Assembly (NCBI RefSeq): GCF_000321225.1
Contig: NW_004451502.1
Span: 352,775 to 416,774, forward strand
Direction: 5' to 3'
Source of the DNA: Odobenus rosmarus divergens
Lineage: Eukaryota > Chordata > Mammalia > Carnivora > Odobenidae
Length of the DNA: 64,000 nt
Shown here: one piece after another, positions 21,470 to 34,379 of the stretch
Position numbering within the stretch: position 1 is the stretch's first letter
Layout: each line of letters opens with the position of its first letter
Notes under the pieces: model-generated
Seen by the model: only the letters and a program-made list of their open reading frames with translations
Databases searched by the model: none
Told to the model about the DNA's origin: nothing
Position numbers and translations under genes: made by a program

Positions 21470-24456
21470 CACATTAGGCAGCCTCCTGGACCACAAGTCT
21501 CAGCAAGGACTGGGGGAGAGGGGAAAACACTGAAGTCCAGGTCACAGCTTTGTGCCCAGCTCCATGCACCTGCCCATCCAGGCTCCCAATACCGGCAGAT
21601 CCGGTTTCTGGCAAGCGGAGATGAGAGCTACGGGTCTTCCCGGGTCTCGGAGTCACTGGGCAGAGAGAGAGATGGTATTTGCTGCTGCATCCCTCAGGGT
21701 AAGAGCTGGGGCCGGCCACCAAATCTATCTCAGTCCAACTGCCCTGTCCAGAAAACAGGCAGACATTTTTTTAAAAGAGAATCATTTAGCCATTAGTCTT
21801 GATCCTCAAAATGTGACTATTTGGTTCTCTGGAGCCATTTTAGATATTTTATTGCAAGGCTCAAACCAGCTGCTGTAAGAGCTTCCAGAGAGCCTCTCCT
21901 GGCTGAGAATCTTGCACTAAAAGCTGTTGGTTGGATGAGTGACAGCATCAGACTGTGCTTCTGAGAGAGGATCTGGCATCATTCAGAAGACGTGCAGCCG
22001 CGGGGCAATAGGAGTTTCAGAGAGATGGTGCTGACCTACACACCACACACAGTGGTGCCCAAGTCCCTTCTTCCTGAGCTAGCACTGCTTACAGGAACTT
22101 CTCAGAATTTTCCTTGATGGCTCCTGTATGAATAACTGGTTGTATGAGAACACTCTGCTTGGTTAACTCTGGTGACTTACTTAACGAACATCAATCAGTC
22201 AGAAAACTCACCTAATGACGCCAGGCTGAATTTTCAGTGTTTGAGACTTTTAGCATCCCATGTCTCGGGGCATAAAACCATCTTGGGAGAACATTTTCAC
22301 AGACTTAATCCAGCCTTAAACTCCGATATGCCTCTTGATCCATGCACTTGCATCCTCTGACAGAGAGGTGCACCAAAATGCTACGAAGATTAAGGAAAGG
22401 CCACAGTGATGGAAGACACTCCTTGGTAAAAACACACTTTCCTCAGAAGGCAGCAGTGCCCCAAATTCAGAGTGAAATGAGATGTAGCGTATCAGTTCTC
22501 CATGAAGAACAGGAACGCAACATTTTAGTTTTGCAAATTATTGCAATGACATGACACGTACCTGGTAGTTCTTAGAGCTGACGATGTTGAGCCTTTTACG
22601 GTTTTGGAATATATTTAATATGTCTCTTCCAACAATAAAATTGCAATATTTCCCCTTAAACTGTAGGTCCCAAAAATAACAGGAGGGATATTTAACAAAC
22701 ATTCTTCTTTACAATTTATGAAAATAACTTTTTAGATTGCAAAAGAAAAAAAAAGCCTTTGGAAAGTTGTTTACCCCCTCCTTTCACAGGGTGCTGCCAA
22801 GAGGAAATGAATAGTGTCTTTTGAGATATTCACAGACATCCGGTGTGGACTGGGGAGCTCGCTTTGAGAGCCAGCATTTATTCTGTTTTCTGTATTTGAA
22901 CCATTCTGCACAAAGGCTGTTCCCAACTCAGCTGCAGTGTCTTACTGCGCACCAGATGCCAGAACGTTCTCCCTCCTCATCCTCCTGGTTCGGCCCTCAC
23001 CCGTGTCCTGCGGTACTGAGGTGGGAAACAGGTCTTGCGCCCTCAGCCTCTCCTCCCTGGCTCAGCATGGGGAGACGTCCTGGGACAAGTGTGTTTCCTA
23101 GGGCTGAGGTACTGGTAAGCCGGCGACCTCCACGCTGAGTGAGACCAAGGGCAAGCCTCAGCAACACCCTCCAGCTAAGTGGACACCTTTCTCCCCCTTC
23201 AGGGATGAATCTGAGATGGAAGAGAATGAGCCTTTCTACCCCTGCGCCCCCTCACACCTCATGTATGTGCTGTACAGTTTACATACATTTTGCATTCTAC
23301 TCGAACAGTGCCAATACAGTTTTCTAAGAATACAAACGTACAAATATAATTATAATCACACTTTCCTCCCAACTTCTGAGTGGCTCTTGCAATAATATAT
23401 TTGTAGTGACTCCTTCCCATCAAATCTCCATAGCATCAGATACTCTGTTTCTCTTCAAGCCCACATGGAGCCTTTCCTATCGGTGGAAAATAAAGATGTT
23501 CCTGGAGCTTGCTCTGTGGTCCCGGGGCACTCGCTTCTTAATCTCTTCCAACTCAACTCCTGAGATTTAGGTGATGGGTTTGCTGGCCTTGCTCTCTGTT
23601 GAGACTGACCCACTTTTCTTGTGGTATCTCCCAGTGGAGTTAGCTCTCTGCTGCTCCAAAGGACTTCGTCCTGACTCTGTATTTCTAGCATCTACAAGTT
23701 TTGATTCCCTGATGGGTGTGCTTTCTAAGTTTCTCCATCCTTCAGCCAGGTTTCAATGTCATAAACTACCACTGTCATCAAGACGTGAGCTGGGGAGTGC
23801 CACGCTCCCAGAACTGGCTGGTGCAGGGCTGTCTAATGGCTGGCTAAGCCAGGGAGTGGCACTAGAGGACAATATGAGGGTACAGAAAAATAAAAGCAGT
23901 GTCTTCCTTTGGGTCACATTATCCCCTCTTTCCTGAAATTTAGTCCTTGCGCGAGCCTCTGTCTTCCCTCTCCGTGGCACCCAACACCAACCTGCGGTTG
24001 TAACACTGCCCAGTGCACTCTAACGTGGGGCCGCCACACGGGGTCTTGCCCTGCAGCTAATACACCAGGAGAGGAGCAGGGAATGCTCTAGAGCATTAGC
24101 TCCTTGACCAGGTACCGGCAGGTGTCCTGCCTGCACCAGGAAATCCTCCGGGTCTGCACACCAGCATCTCGGTCACGCGAGGGGTCTCCTGGGCTGCCCA
24201 CTGTCCTGTAACGTCTACTTTTTCTCCCACCAACACAACCAGAAACGTGATGAGATGCAGGTTCCCGAACCTATTCCAGGAACAACCTTCTTAACAGTTC
24301 CTCAGGACTTGGCTGGCTCTCTCATTTCCATTGTGCTAGACTGGACTTACATAAAACAAAAGAGAAGGTTGCTTTGCCAGAGTATTTAAAAAATCAGCAA
24401 GTCAGTAAGAAGCTTAAATGATTTTGCCAACTTTTTCGGGGGGAAAAAGCAGTTAT
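21470..24456. other. long unique stretch, GC-richest part of the window, no gene seen
   Basis: About 3 kb without a CAN SINE or L1. The part 22,900-24,250 is visibly richer in G+C than the rest but has too few CpG for a typical CpG island. Several frames of 60-121 codons lie here on both strands (e.g. 23571-23936). None shows a domain, they overlap in opposing frames, and no convincing acceptor-exon-donor pattern was found. Confidence 0.4.
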
Positions 24457-24471
24457 AAAGATCCAAAGTTA

Positions 24472-24718
24472 GGGGCGCCTGAGTGGCTCAGTCGGTTAAG
24501 CGTCTGCCTTCGGCTCAGGTCATGATCCCAGGGTCCTGGGATCGAGCCCTGCATCGGGCTCCCTGCTCCACGGGAAGCCTGTTTCTCTCTTTCCCACTCC
24601 CCTGCTTGTGTTCCCTCTGTCACTGTGTCTCTCTCTGTCAAATAAATAAATAAAATCTTTAAAAAAAAAAAAAAAGAATCACTTTGTGATTCTAGGGAAT
24701 TCCACATTAAAAAAAAAA
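24472..24718 (+). mobile_element. CAN SINE, plus strand, with probable 33-base 3' transduction
   Basis: Typical head 'ggggcgcctgagtggctcag' to tail 'aataaataaataaaatcttt' and an A15 run ending about 24675. Then 33 bases of non-SINE sequence (24676-24708), then a second A run. The TSD aaagatccaaagtta at 24457-24471 and 24719-24733 encloses both A runs. The extra 33 bases were therefore inserted together with the SINE. Known biology: CAN SINEs carry AATAAA and a TCTTT Pol III terminator; read-through past the terminator at the source locus would give this structure. Confidence 0.93.
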
Positions 24719-24733
24719 AAAGATCCAAAGTTA

Positions 24734-26763
24734 TAACGTTAATGGTGAGTAGGGGCTCATATGTAATGAGACAGCATAAGGCGCAAAGCAAGGGAGTACT
24801 GGGTCAACTAACCTAGAAGTGAAGGGAGCTCACACAGTGTATCTGGAAGAGATGCATTCAGCAAGAACATAGGGCACACAAAAGTCAGCCAGGGAGGGCT
24901 CCCCAGGAGGACCCCGCGCAGGTGGCTGGCACTCCCGCGGAACACCCCCACCCCCATGCGGTTAGAACACCCTTACAAAACTGTCCTTCAACCAGTTCAC
25001 ATACAGCCTTTCCAACTGTAGGTTTGTATAGATGAAATCCCCCTGCCCCAAAACACAAAACCTTCCATTTCTTTTCCGAAAGCCACTTTTGAAACAAATC
25101 CTAAGAAGTCAACATCATTTCTAGGGAAGAAAGGAAATTAAGCAGCGTTATTTCTCACTCATTCCTTTTCACTATGGAATTTCCCCCATCCTTGCAAAAT
25201 ATCAAAGCAGTGGAAATATGAGGAGCTATAGAGAATGCATGGGCATTTAAGTCACACAGGGTGTGAGCTGAATCTGACCTTGAACCTCTACATAGAGACA
25301 GCAACACCTACCAAGCAAGCTTGAGGGGAGGCCTGAAAGAGGCAGACCATGGAAAGTGTAGAGCCGATACATAACTGGGATGAGATAAATGCAAGTTATT
25401 TATTATTGCCACAACATATGTGTATTAGGCACCATATCTTGAGAGATTTCCTACATAAAATTGCTGAGACTTGAGTAAATGATGAAGGAGGAAGTTAAAT
25501 TATACATTTATTTTTTAAGCAAGCATTTGCTAAGTAGTATGTCCTGTGGTGCACACCCTGGGGACAAAACAAATAACCTTCTCATCCGATAGCTCAAAGT
25601 TGCATAGAGAAGACTGGGAACCAAGACGGACTGTGATGGACACAAAGCAGCATGTGCACAAGGCGGACCTGTGACTGACGCAGAGGCGGCTCAGCTCAGT
25701 CTTCACAGGAAAAGTGCTACTGGCCTGGCTCTTACAGGATGAGCAAAAATTCTGCAGGTACAGGTGAACACACATAAACATATCACAGAAACATAGAACT
25801 GCCTCAGTTACACAAGAAGGTTTAAAGACTCATAAATGATGCAGAATATGTAAATGAACACAGGGACAGCGGACAGACTCAAAACATGTGGCTATGACCT
25901 TGACTAATAAACCCAAGCACCGTATTGGCAATCCCTTTGTAACCTCTTCTCCTGAGCCAGCACTGCAAATGCTGAAATGCACTCTCCCTGTGCTCCGCCT
26001 CCTTGAAGCTTACCCACTCCCTCTGTGCACTGAACCCTGGGCTCTGGATTCCCCTGGAGGTGCGTGCTTTTCAGCGTCTACTTTCCTTCCTTCACATGAT
26101 CATGTCCCATCTGCTTTGGGTAGTTTGGGGAACTGCCACTTCCCCTTACCAGTTATGCAATTCTGGTAGGACTGACTAGGGTTTTCCTGGCACAGCTCAT
26201 TCCCTTGGCCATAGTGACCGAGGTCAAGGAAGGGTTTCAATATATTGGCTAATCTATTGGATGACTTCACTAATCAGTGGATGAATACAGACTTCAGCCA
26301 ACAGGCACACTGTATTTTCCTGGCCATCAGGGCTGCTTTGGGCATTGGTGGATCATCTAACCCAGGCCCGTAAATGTGTTCTGTAGAACACCGGCCAGGT
26401 GTGCTGGACAACAATGCGTCTCTGAGGTGGAAGGCAGGAGGAGGTGAGGGCCATGGTCACATTCCTCGCACAGAGCCCTCCTGGGGGAGTTGAGCGAGCC
26501 TGGGGCAGACGGAGTGTAGAAGGGAAATGCTGATGATCACAATTCTAGTTTCTAATTAAACTGAATTGTTCATTTACATTAGCCAACGATACCCCAGGTG
26601 TATTAGTCTCATTTAAGTTCAATTATTGATCATTTTGAGCAGAAAGAATCCTGACAGATACTGTCATCTTTTTTGTCAATTAGTTGCAATTAGTTGCAGT
26701 TCTTCATTAGGCTATGTTTGTGAACTTTCACTTCCCAAATTTTGAGAACTCTACAGTTTGTAG
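24734..26763. other. unique DNA, no gene seen
   Basis: No repeat is clearly recognised apart from a 10-base tandem, caattagttg, twice at 26677-26696. A faint MIR-like patch lies at 25240-25330. The frame 25888-26169 (93 codons) has no known domain. Confidence 0.4.
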
Positions 26764-26773
26764 AAATCAGTCT

Positions 26774-26968
26774 TTTTTTTTAAGATTTTATTTATTTATT
26801 GGTGGGGGGCAGTGCATGAGCCGCAGCAGGGGTGGAGGGGCAGAGGCAGAGGGAGAAGCAGACTCCCTGCGGAGCAGGGAGCCCAACTCAGGACTCGATC
26901 CCAGGACCCCGGGATCATGACCTGAGCCGAAGGCAGGTGCTTCACCAACTGTGCCACCCAGGTGCCCA
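26774..26968 (-). mobile_element. CAN SINE, minus strand
   Basis: Tail 'taagattttatttatttatt', 'gagaagcagactccctgcgg', 'ggactcgatcccaggacccc', head end 'gtgccacccaggtgccc'. TSD aaatcagtct at 26764-26773 and 26969-26978. Confidence 0.97.
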
Positions 26969-26978
26969 AAATCAGTCT

Positions 26979-29900
26979 ATTTTTATCAACAGTCTACCCA
27001 GTTCATCCATCTGAGAGAATTTAAGTTCAAGGATTTCTGATACCTGTCACCGCCTTTTTTTTCCCCCTTCATTTTATTACTTTTCTTTGGGGTTCAGGAA
27101 ATCAGTCTCCATGGTCTTTCAGCCCCTTAGGTTCCTAGGCCATCTGATTCTTATCACTTTTATTTTACATTTATTTTATGGATGTGTGCAGCCAACATGC
27201 AGAAACACATTTGTATGTGCCATGCCTCTAGGTAACTACTAAACTGATTCATAGTGCTTCAGAGCAGTCATCTACGAACACTGTACCAAAATTTAAAACT
27301 ATTTTAATACAGAATATAATTAAGCAAATAATGATCTGAAAAGGAGTATTACAACTTACCAGTGATAACATTCATATGATTGCCACAAATTGGATATGAA
27401 TAACCAATATTCAAAAGTACAAAACAAAATATACATAACAAGCATTTTGTGCACGCTTTAACTTCTAATTTATTTTTTTTTAGTCGGAAAGTGCTTCAGG
27501 GTCATAAGCCAACATCTATCAGCCTTTTACTATTAATTTTATAACGTGACTCCTAATGGAGAATTCCGGTTGACTGCCTGATGGGTAAGTTTGATCTTAT
27601 TTAAATGATGGTGCTACAATCCAATTTTTCCCGTGTAAGCTCTCTCTCTGTATATGCACAGGATGTTAGTTAATAGTGATTCTTCTTGCTTCTCCTGCAT
27701 CATTTTTTTCTTCAATACGTGGCTTCAGGGAGAAATGAAACTTACCGGCTAAGGATTAAAAACAGTTACGTGTTCCCATCCAACTTACAATCAGTGTTTC
27801 TAATTAAACTCCAACCTTAGAATTTGTCTTGAATCCATCCTGTTGAGTGGTTACAGAACTGTCCAAGTGTATTCCTTCTATCACCATGCTAATAGGTAAT
27901 GTGCTGGCTTATACATCTTTATAACCATTCATTAGCTGCAAACGGTATGCTTTGACTTTCATGTCCTTGAAACTATGAAATAATGTTCCCCTAATTCAGT
28001 TCTTCTTAATGTTTCTACTTTAAATAGAATGTATTAGGAAAGTGAGATCTAAGCATTTTTAGAAATTCTGAGCTGGGGATATCAGTTTAGTCAGAACAGT
28101 GTCAAATGTGGAACCCAAACAACATAATTGGTACTTTGAGGTTGAGGTTGATGTGACATTCTCTTGAATATATTTTAATGCTTATGCATATTTAAATTAA
28201 AATTTTAACCTCCTGACATTCAAACCAACAAGGCATTCGCCATCCAACTAGAGAGACAAATGAGATGACACACAGCAAAAACCACTTGTCCTGAATCTAT
28301 GCTCACTGCACAAGAGATTTCTAAGAAGTCTAGTTGTTTGCTAACATTTGACAGTGGATTCTGATATTAGCACACCTTTTCTGACTGATTATACAGAAAT
28401 AATTCAAATATTTGTCTCTCTACGAAATGGCTGCTCACTCAAAATGATGGCATGGTGCCTATTCAAGTCATGACATCCAGCTCATTTTATGATCTCACTT
28501 TTTGTATGGCTAGTAAGTTTCTGGCAACCCCACACAATATGACTTCTTGTCTCCAGGAAGACTGGGTGAAATAGGAGTCTGTGCTAGATACACTCTACCC
28601 CTCCCTATCAGAACCCACCTGTCTGGAAAGTCTTAACAGATTTTATCCCCTTTGGACACCCGTTGTTGGCTTCAAAGCAGCAGGGCTCCCTCAGGGAGGT
28701 TAATCTGTGAACACGGCCAGAGACAGGCTAGCAGGTCAGATGCCAGTGTTGGTTCTGCCCCAACATGATCTTGTCCTGACCCATTTGGGGGCCATGCAAC
28801 CGCAGGTGCGTTGTGCTGGAAGATTCTCACCTCAACTGAAAGTGGGACCCCCATGCACAGCCAGGTCACAGGGGGAGAAATAATCACCCTGTAATCACTC
28901 GATGCTGTTTCAAATTTATCATTTTCTCTCACATTTATCGCAGTGCCAGTTTTGGATTAAGATGCCGAAGTGAACATTCTCATGTTCAGTGGGTGGCACA
29001 CGGGAAAGTTATTGTATTTGCCTGAATCTATACTTGCAGTGAACAGGCGACCCTGAAATTGGCAAGTTGCCAGGGGCCTTTGGCTTCGTTCCATAATTGT
29101 CAAGTTTCATGGCATCGAGGAAGTCATTTTAATCCCAAGTCACAGGAGTTATTTTGCATCCTGAGATCCAATGCTGCTACTTAAAACCAAAATATGCCAT
29201 CAATTATGGCACGGAAATACTGAACACTCTTCTTGCCAATTGCCTCTGTGTTTATTTACTTCAAGTCCCCAAAAACAGCACAATCAGTTTTGCCACCCAC
29301 GTTATCAATAGCACAGCAAATTCATAAAGAGTCTTTCTTCAGCGAACGGAAATGATTCTGAAGTCTGACTGAAATCACAGCATCCTAGTGAGGGAGAGGC
29401 GAAGGGGCAGGGTATGTTCTCCAGTGTCAAGTTCAGGGAAGTAAGGAATACAAAAGTTAAGTGGCTGGTCTCCATTTATTCAAAATAAATTTATTCAGGA
29501 GCGGAGCCAGAAATAAAGATCAAGTCTTCTGGCCCAGGCGCTAGGCCCCATGCTGCCTCACAGCTCTCAAAATGTTCATATTCTTGGAAAACGCTACCAA
29601 GCTTCCCCTACGACCACACTAGACTCAGACATACTGCCATCTGCTGACCCACCGAGGAACACACGTACTGCTTTCCCTGGAGCACGCCATCTCTGGGAGG
29701 CCAACGGGCTGGGTCTACTGGCCTACTTGGGAGAGTAGTAAAGGAAGTAAATGAATTTAGAACACTCCCTTCCCCATCAAAGGACCCATATCCTGACACT
29801 TAATATTTACATAACAATGCAATGATGCGCTTTGTTCTTTGTACGTGGAACACCCCTGCAACCATATGTTTCCCCCTGTGCCCTTATTCTGACATATTCT

Positions 29901-31528
29901 TCCAAAAACCTGGATCATCTAAGACAGCCTTTACTACAACATAACAGTCTGGGGAATGCCATCCATTTCTGTGTTCTGTATTGTCTTTTACCAGCGTCCT
30001 ATGAGGTAGGCTAGTTACCCTACAAGGTGCCAAAGACAGAATCACAGACACCAAGCTACACAGCCACAGCCCTGGAATGGTAGAAAATACCATAAAAATG
30101 TCCTCACGGGGCTCTAACAATAAGAGAACAGGACCTTAAATACATCTTCCACAGGACTCCCTTTGTTCAGAGCCAAGCTATTTTTCCCCCAGAAACACTG
30201 TCAGTATCTTCTTTCACTATATCTACCCTTTACAGCCTGCCTGCATGTTCCTTAAGACAAAAGTAACATTTTCCAGACTCAACGAAGTTATGGCGAACAC
30301 AATTTATTTTTCCATCTCATTATCGTAGCTGAGTTCAAGTCATAATGTCTGTCTGCCTCTGCTGCTCATCCCGGTACTTAGTTCTCTACCTCCAAGATAA
30401 AAGTTGAGTTTAAATAGTTGGAATACTTTCTTTCATGAGAAAGATGAAATAATATTAATATATTACTACAGAATTAACAACCACAGGAACAGCTCAGACA
30501 GGAGCTGAGACATCTATGTGACCCTAGTTACATGAATGCATTCTGCTTTAAGATCTTAAGAAAAAATTCTTGCCTGTGAAGGTGGTTCACAGACACCTTG
30601 GTTAAGAAATGTTAAATATAGAATTTATTTCTGATCTCTTAGGATATAAAAGCTCATATTCATGACAATGTAATCATTCTTATAAAGGAATTTTGCTGAT
30701 CTTTACAATTAGTTATCCTTTGAAGTTCACAGTTTGAAACTCAATTCAAAGGCCATTCTTTGAATTTGGAAGAAATGTCTGTATTTGTCCATCCAAATCT
30801 TTACAGGAATATCTTATCCTGAGGTCATCTTGGACAGAAATAAGAAATGGTGGTGTTTCCATATTTTTTCAATATTAAGAGTGTGTCAAAAGTCACAAAA
30901 GACGTGGGGAGTACCAGCAGGGAAATATTAAAGAATGGAAACATTAAGGAGTTTCACTGACTCGGTGAACTCACAACATTGTGGAATTTTAATTGAAATC
31001 CTCTCTACAGAGAGAAAACTCCAGCCCAGAAATCTGGTTCTCTCATGTCCAGTGCTTAGTGGAGGCCTGTTAGATGCGGAGGGTAAGACCGAGGTCAGGG
31101 AATACAGGAAGTGAGGAGCACAGAGAAGGAACAGGAGGTTGCCAAGGCATCTGAACCTCTTTGGTATGAGCTTGGACGAGGAGCCAGCTCTCTGGAGGGT
31201 TTATCTGAACTAAAACTAAACCACCAGACTTTCGGAGAAGCAGTAACAAGAACAAAATGTACTTTAGCCTTGTTCTATTTAAAGCGCATGCATCTGTAAT
31301 AATCTTTCACAAAATGATTATTCATACATGCTTCTCTTTATAACACGGTGACAATACATCACACTGTAAGAATAGCAGTTAGATTATAAAAGTGCTGTGA
31401 AAACTTTTTTTTTCCTGACACTAGAAAAGGGAATTAGTTCAATGGTGTTACTCATATTTCCTATGTTATTTATCTTTTTATTTTTTCTATCCTTCCATTT
31501 TACATAATTTGTTGTAAAAGAGAATTAT
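26979..31528. other. 4.5 kb without an identifiable repeat or gene
   Basis: The longest stretch in the window free of CAN SINEs and L1. It is moderately AT-rich with stops in every frame. The longest frames (86 codons at 28672-28932 minus, 78 at 29884-30120 minus) have no domain. Absence of transposons can reflect constraint or chance; I cannot decide. Confidence 0.4.
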
Positions 31529-31538
31529 AACATCTTAT

Positions 31539-31722
31539 ATTTTTTAAGATTTTATTTATTTGAGAGAGAGAGAGCACAAGCAGAGGGGGAGGGCAGAGGG
31601 AGAAAGAGAAGCAGACTCCCCACTGAGCAGGGAGACTGATGGCGGGGCTTGATCCCAGGACCCTGAGATAATGACCTGAGCCGAAGGCAGACGCTTAACT
31701 GGCTGACCCACCCAGGTGCCCC
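31539..31722 (-). mobile_element. CAN SINE, minus strand
   Basis: Tail 'taagattttatttatttgag', GA-rich run, 'agaagcagactccccactga', 'ggggcttgatcccaggaccc', head end 'gacccacccaggtgcccc'. TSD aacatcttat at 31529-31538 and 31723-31732. Confidence 0.97.
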
Positions 31723-32099
31723 AACATCTTATTTTTAAAATAAAGACTATAAGAACAATTCCAAATGAGATTTCAGACCTTGGTACAAAATAGCACCATT
31801 TGTTTTAAGTAGAACATTATGCTATCAGCTATAGCTTCCAACCTAGGTGAGTGAGAGTGAGTGTGGAGCGTGGCATTTGGCGGAATTGAGGACAGTTGAG
31901 AGCTCAGAGGCCAAAGCAGCAGAAGTCCACAGAGCCAGTACCGGAGGGTGAACAGTCGCAAAGAAGAAATCTCTGACAGTAGGTAGAAGGTCTGTCTCAA
32001 GTTCTGTATGTACATGTGTGTGAGAAATCTTCCTGAAGCTGAAGAAAGAGCCACTGGGAAGGATTAGGGAGAATAATTATAGTTCATACAGAGCCAGAA

Positions 32100-34190
32100 A
32101 TACTGTCTATTCCCACCATCCAGAAGAGTTAGTTCATCAAGAAGATATAACAATCCTAAATATATTTGCATACAGTAACAGAGCTTCAAAATACACAATG
32201 AAAAAATAGATATAACTGCAAGGGGAAATAGATATTGCCACAATTATAGTTGGAGATTTCAACATCCTACTCTGGATAATTGAGGGAAGAAGTAATGTCA
32301 ATTCTATACAGACTTTCAAAAACTGAAGAGGAGGAAAACCTTCCCAATCACTGAATGATGACAGCGTTACCCTGACAGCAAACCAGAAGAAAAAAAAAAA
32401 AGCTTTATAAGAAAACTAAACCAGAGACCAATATTTCTCATGAACACAGATATAATATGTAAACATAATCCAACATATGAAAACGAAGTAATGCATCATT
32501 ATCAAGTAGAGATTATCCCAGCAAATGCTAGGCTGGTTTAACATTTGAACATTTACCAATATAATTTACTATAATAACAGATAAAAAAAATACGATAATG
32601 TCAATAAATACAAAAAAAAAAAAACACAAAAATCTTGGTGAAATCCAATGTCTAGTCTTGATAAAAAATCTCAGTATATGAAGACAAGAACTTGATTTTA
32701 AAAATCTAAAAAAAGTGTATGAAATATCATACTTTTGAGACTGATTGCTTTTCTCTTAAGTTCAAAAACAAGGAAATCTCATTATTTCTGTTCAATATCA
32801 TCCTGAAGTTTCTAGTCTATAGACTAAAGCAAGAAAAATAATAACCCACACAGATTGGAAAGAAAGAAGTCAAACTGTTTGCAGACAACATGATCATTTA
32901 TGTAGAAAATTCAGTGGCATCTACAACAACAACAACAAAGTATTAGAAGTAAGTGAGTTTAGGAAATTTGCAAGATGCAAGATCAATACAGAATAAATAA
33001 GTTATATTTCTACATACTAGTAGTGAACAATCAGAAATAAAAAGTAGCATTTGTAATAATATAAAAAATACAAAATGCTTATGAATAAATGTGATGAAAG
33101 ATATGAAGACCATGACACTGAAAGCTACAAAACATTGATGAGAGAAATTAAAGAACATATAAATAAATGGCTGAGAAGACTCAATATTGTTAAGATATTA
33201 ATTCTTCACAAATTGATCCATAGTCAATGCAATCTTAGTTAAAACTCAGCAGGCTGTTCTATAGAAATTGGAAATAAAAATTCTAATTTGTCATATGGAA
33301 ATTCAAGGGGTCTAGAGAAGTTAAAATAAGATTGAAAAAAATAGTTGGATGATTATTACATAACCTGATTTCAATACAGATTATAGAAGCTACAGTCATC
33401 AAGACTGTGATCCTGGCATCCAAGTAGATCAGTGCAACAAATCAGGCAAATCAATGGAACAGATTAAAGAATACAAGGATTGGTTTTTAGCAAAAATGCA
33501 AAGATAATTCAGTGGAGAAAGAACAGTCTTTTCAAAATAAAATGATGATGGGGCACCTGGACAGCTAGGTCGGTTAAGTGTCTGACTTTGGCTGAGGTCA
33601 TGATCCCGGAATCCTGGGACTGAGCTCCACGTCAGGCTCCCTCTTCAGCAGGGAGTCTGTTTCTCTCTCTCTCCCTCTGTCCCTCCCCTGTGCTCGTGCT
33701 CTCTCTCTCTCTCTAAATAGATAAATAAAATATTTAATTTTTTTTAAAGTTTCAAAATAAAATGATGCTGAAACAATTGGATGTGCATATAAAAAAAGGT
33801 GAACTTTAATCCATACTTCATATCATGTACAAAAGTTAACTGAAAATGGATCATAGATGTAAGTATAAATTTAAAACTATTTAAATTCCTAGAGGAAAAC
33901 AGGAGCTAGTCTTTGTTATCTTAAGTTAGTATGGATTTCTTACATAAAAATTAAAAGCGGATTTGTATACCAGAAAAAAGTGATGAATCCCATGTCATCA
34001 AAATTAAGTACATTTGCTCTTAAAAATTTTCTGTTAAGAGAATGGAAAGGAAAGCCACGGACCAGTGGAAAACATTTGCAATACATAGTGTTGGCAAAGA
34101 ACTTATATCTAGAATACACAAGGAGCTTTCAAAAGAAGAAACAAAAGCTACACTATATCTTTGGCAAAAATATTGAATCCACTCTTTAGA
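32100..34190 (+). mobile_element. old L1 ORF2 remnant, plus strand, interrupted by a SINE
   Basis: Fragments of ORF2 can be read in order. An endonuclease-region word 'ggagatttcaacatcctac' (GDFNIL) lies near 32252. Reverse-transcriptase-region blocks 'attatcccagcaaatgctag', 'tgcagacaacatgatcattt' (AD-type motif, here ADNMI) and 'catgacactgaaagctacaa' follow, then the region coding 'ctggcatccaagtagatcag' and 'tggaaaacatttgcaa'. Frames are broken by many stops and indels, so there is no intact protein. It is an L1 of an older subfamily than the 44 kb and 52 kb copies. The SINE at 33548-33749 inserted into it later. Confidence 0.8.
33548..33749 (+). mobile_element. CAN SINE nested in old L1, plus strand
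   Basis: Head 'ggggcacctggacagctagg', 'gaggtcatgatcccgg', CT-rich middle, tail 'aaatagataaataaaatatt'. The TSD tttcaaaataaaatgatg (18 bases, perfect) at 33530-33547 and 33750-33767 is L1 sequence, showing that the SINE landed in an existing L1. Confidence 0.97.
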
Positions 34191-34195
34191 AAACA

Positions 34196-34372
34196 TGAAT
34201 GAATGAGCTCACTCCTGCCACTTCCATGCAAAGAGCTCATGTGAGCACACGGGGAGATGGTAAGCATCTACAAGTCCAGAGAAGAGGTCTCAGAATGAGC
34301 CCCACCTTGTCAGCACCTTGATGTTGGACTTCTCATCTCCAGAAGTGTAAGACATAAATTTCTGTTGTATAA
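34196..34372 (+). repeat. MaLR-type LTR 3' portion
   Basis: 'accttgatgttggacttctc', 'atctccagaagtgtaag' and 'ataaatttctgttgtataag' correspond to the polyadenylation end of MaLR-type LTRs (non-autonomous ERVL relatives). It adjoins the L1 remnant. The same block recurs in better order at 61626-61957. Confidence 0.65.
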
Positions 34373-34379
34373 GAAAAAA

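Noticed and set aside
23571..23936. 121-codon open frame in the GC-richer part
   Set aside because: No recognisable domain, overlapped by an opposing frame of similar length, and no exon boundaries; frames of this size are expected by chance at higher G+C.
22900..24250. CpG island / promoter
   Set aside because: G+C rises but CpG remains sparse; no TATA- or initiator-based promoter could be argued.
25240..25330. MIR
   Set aside because: Only loosely similar in block order; below the level at which I would call it.
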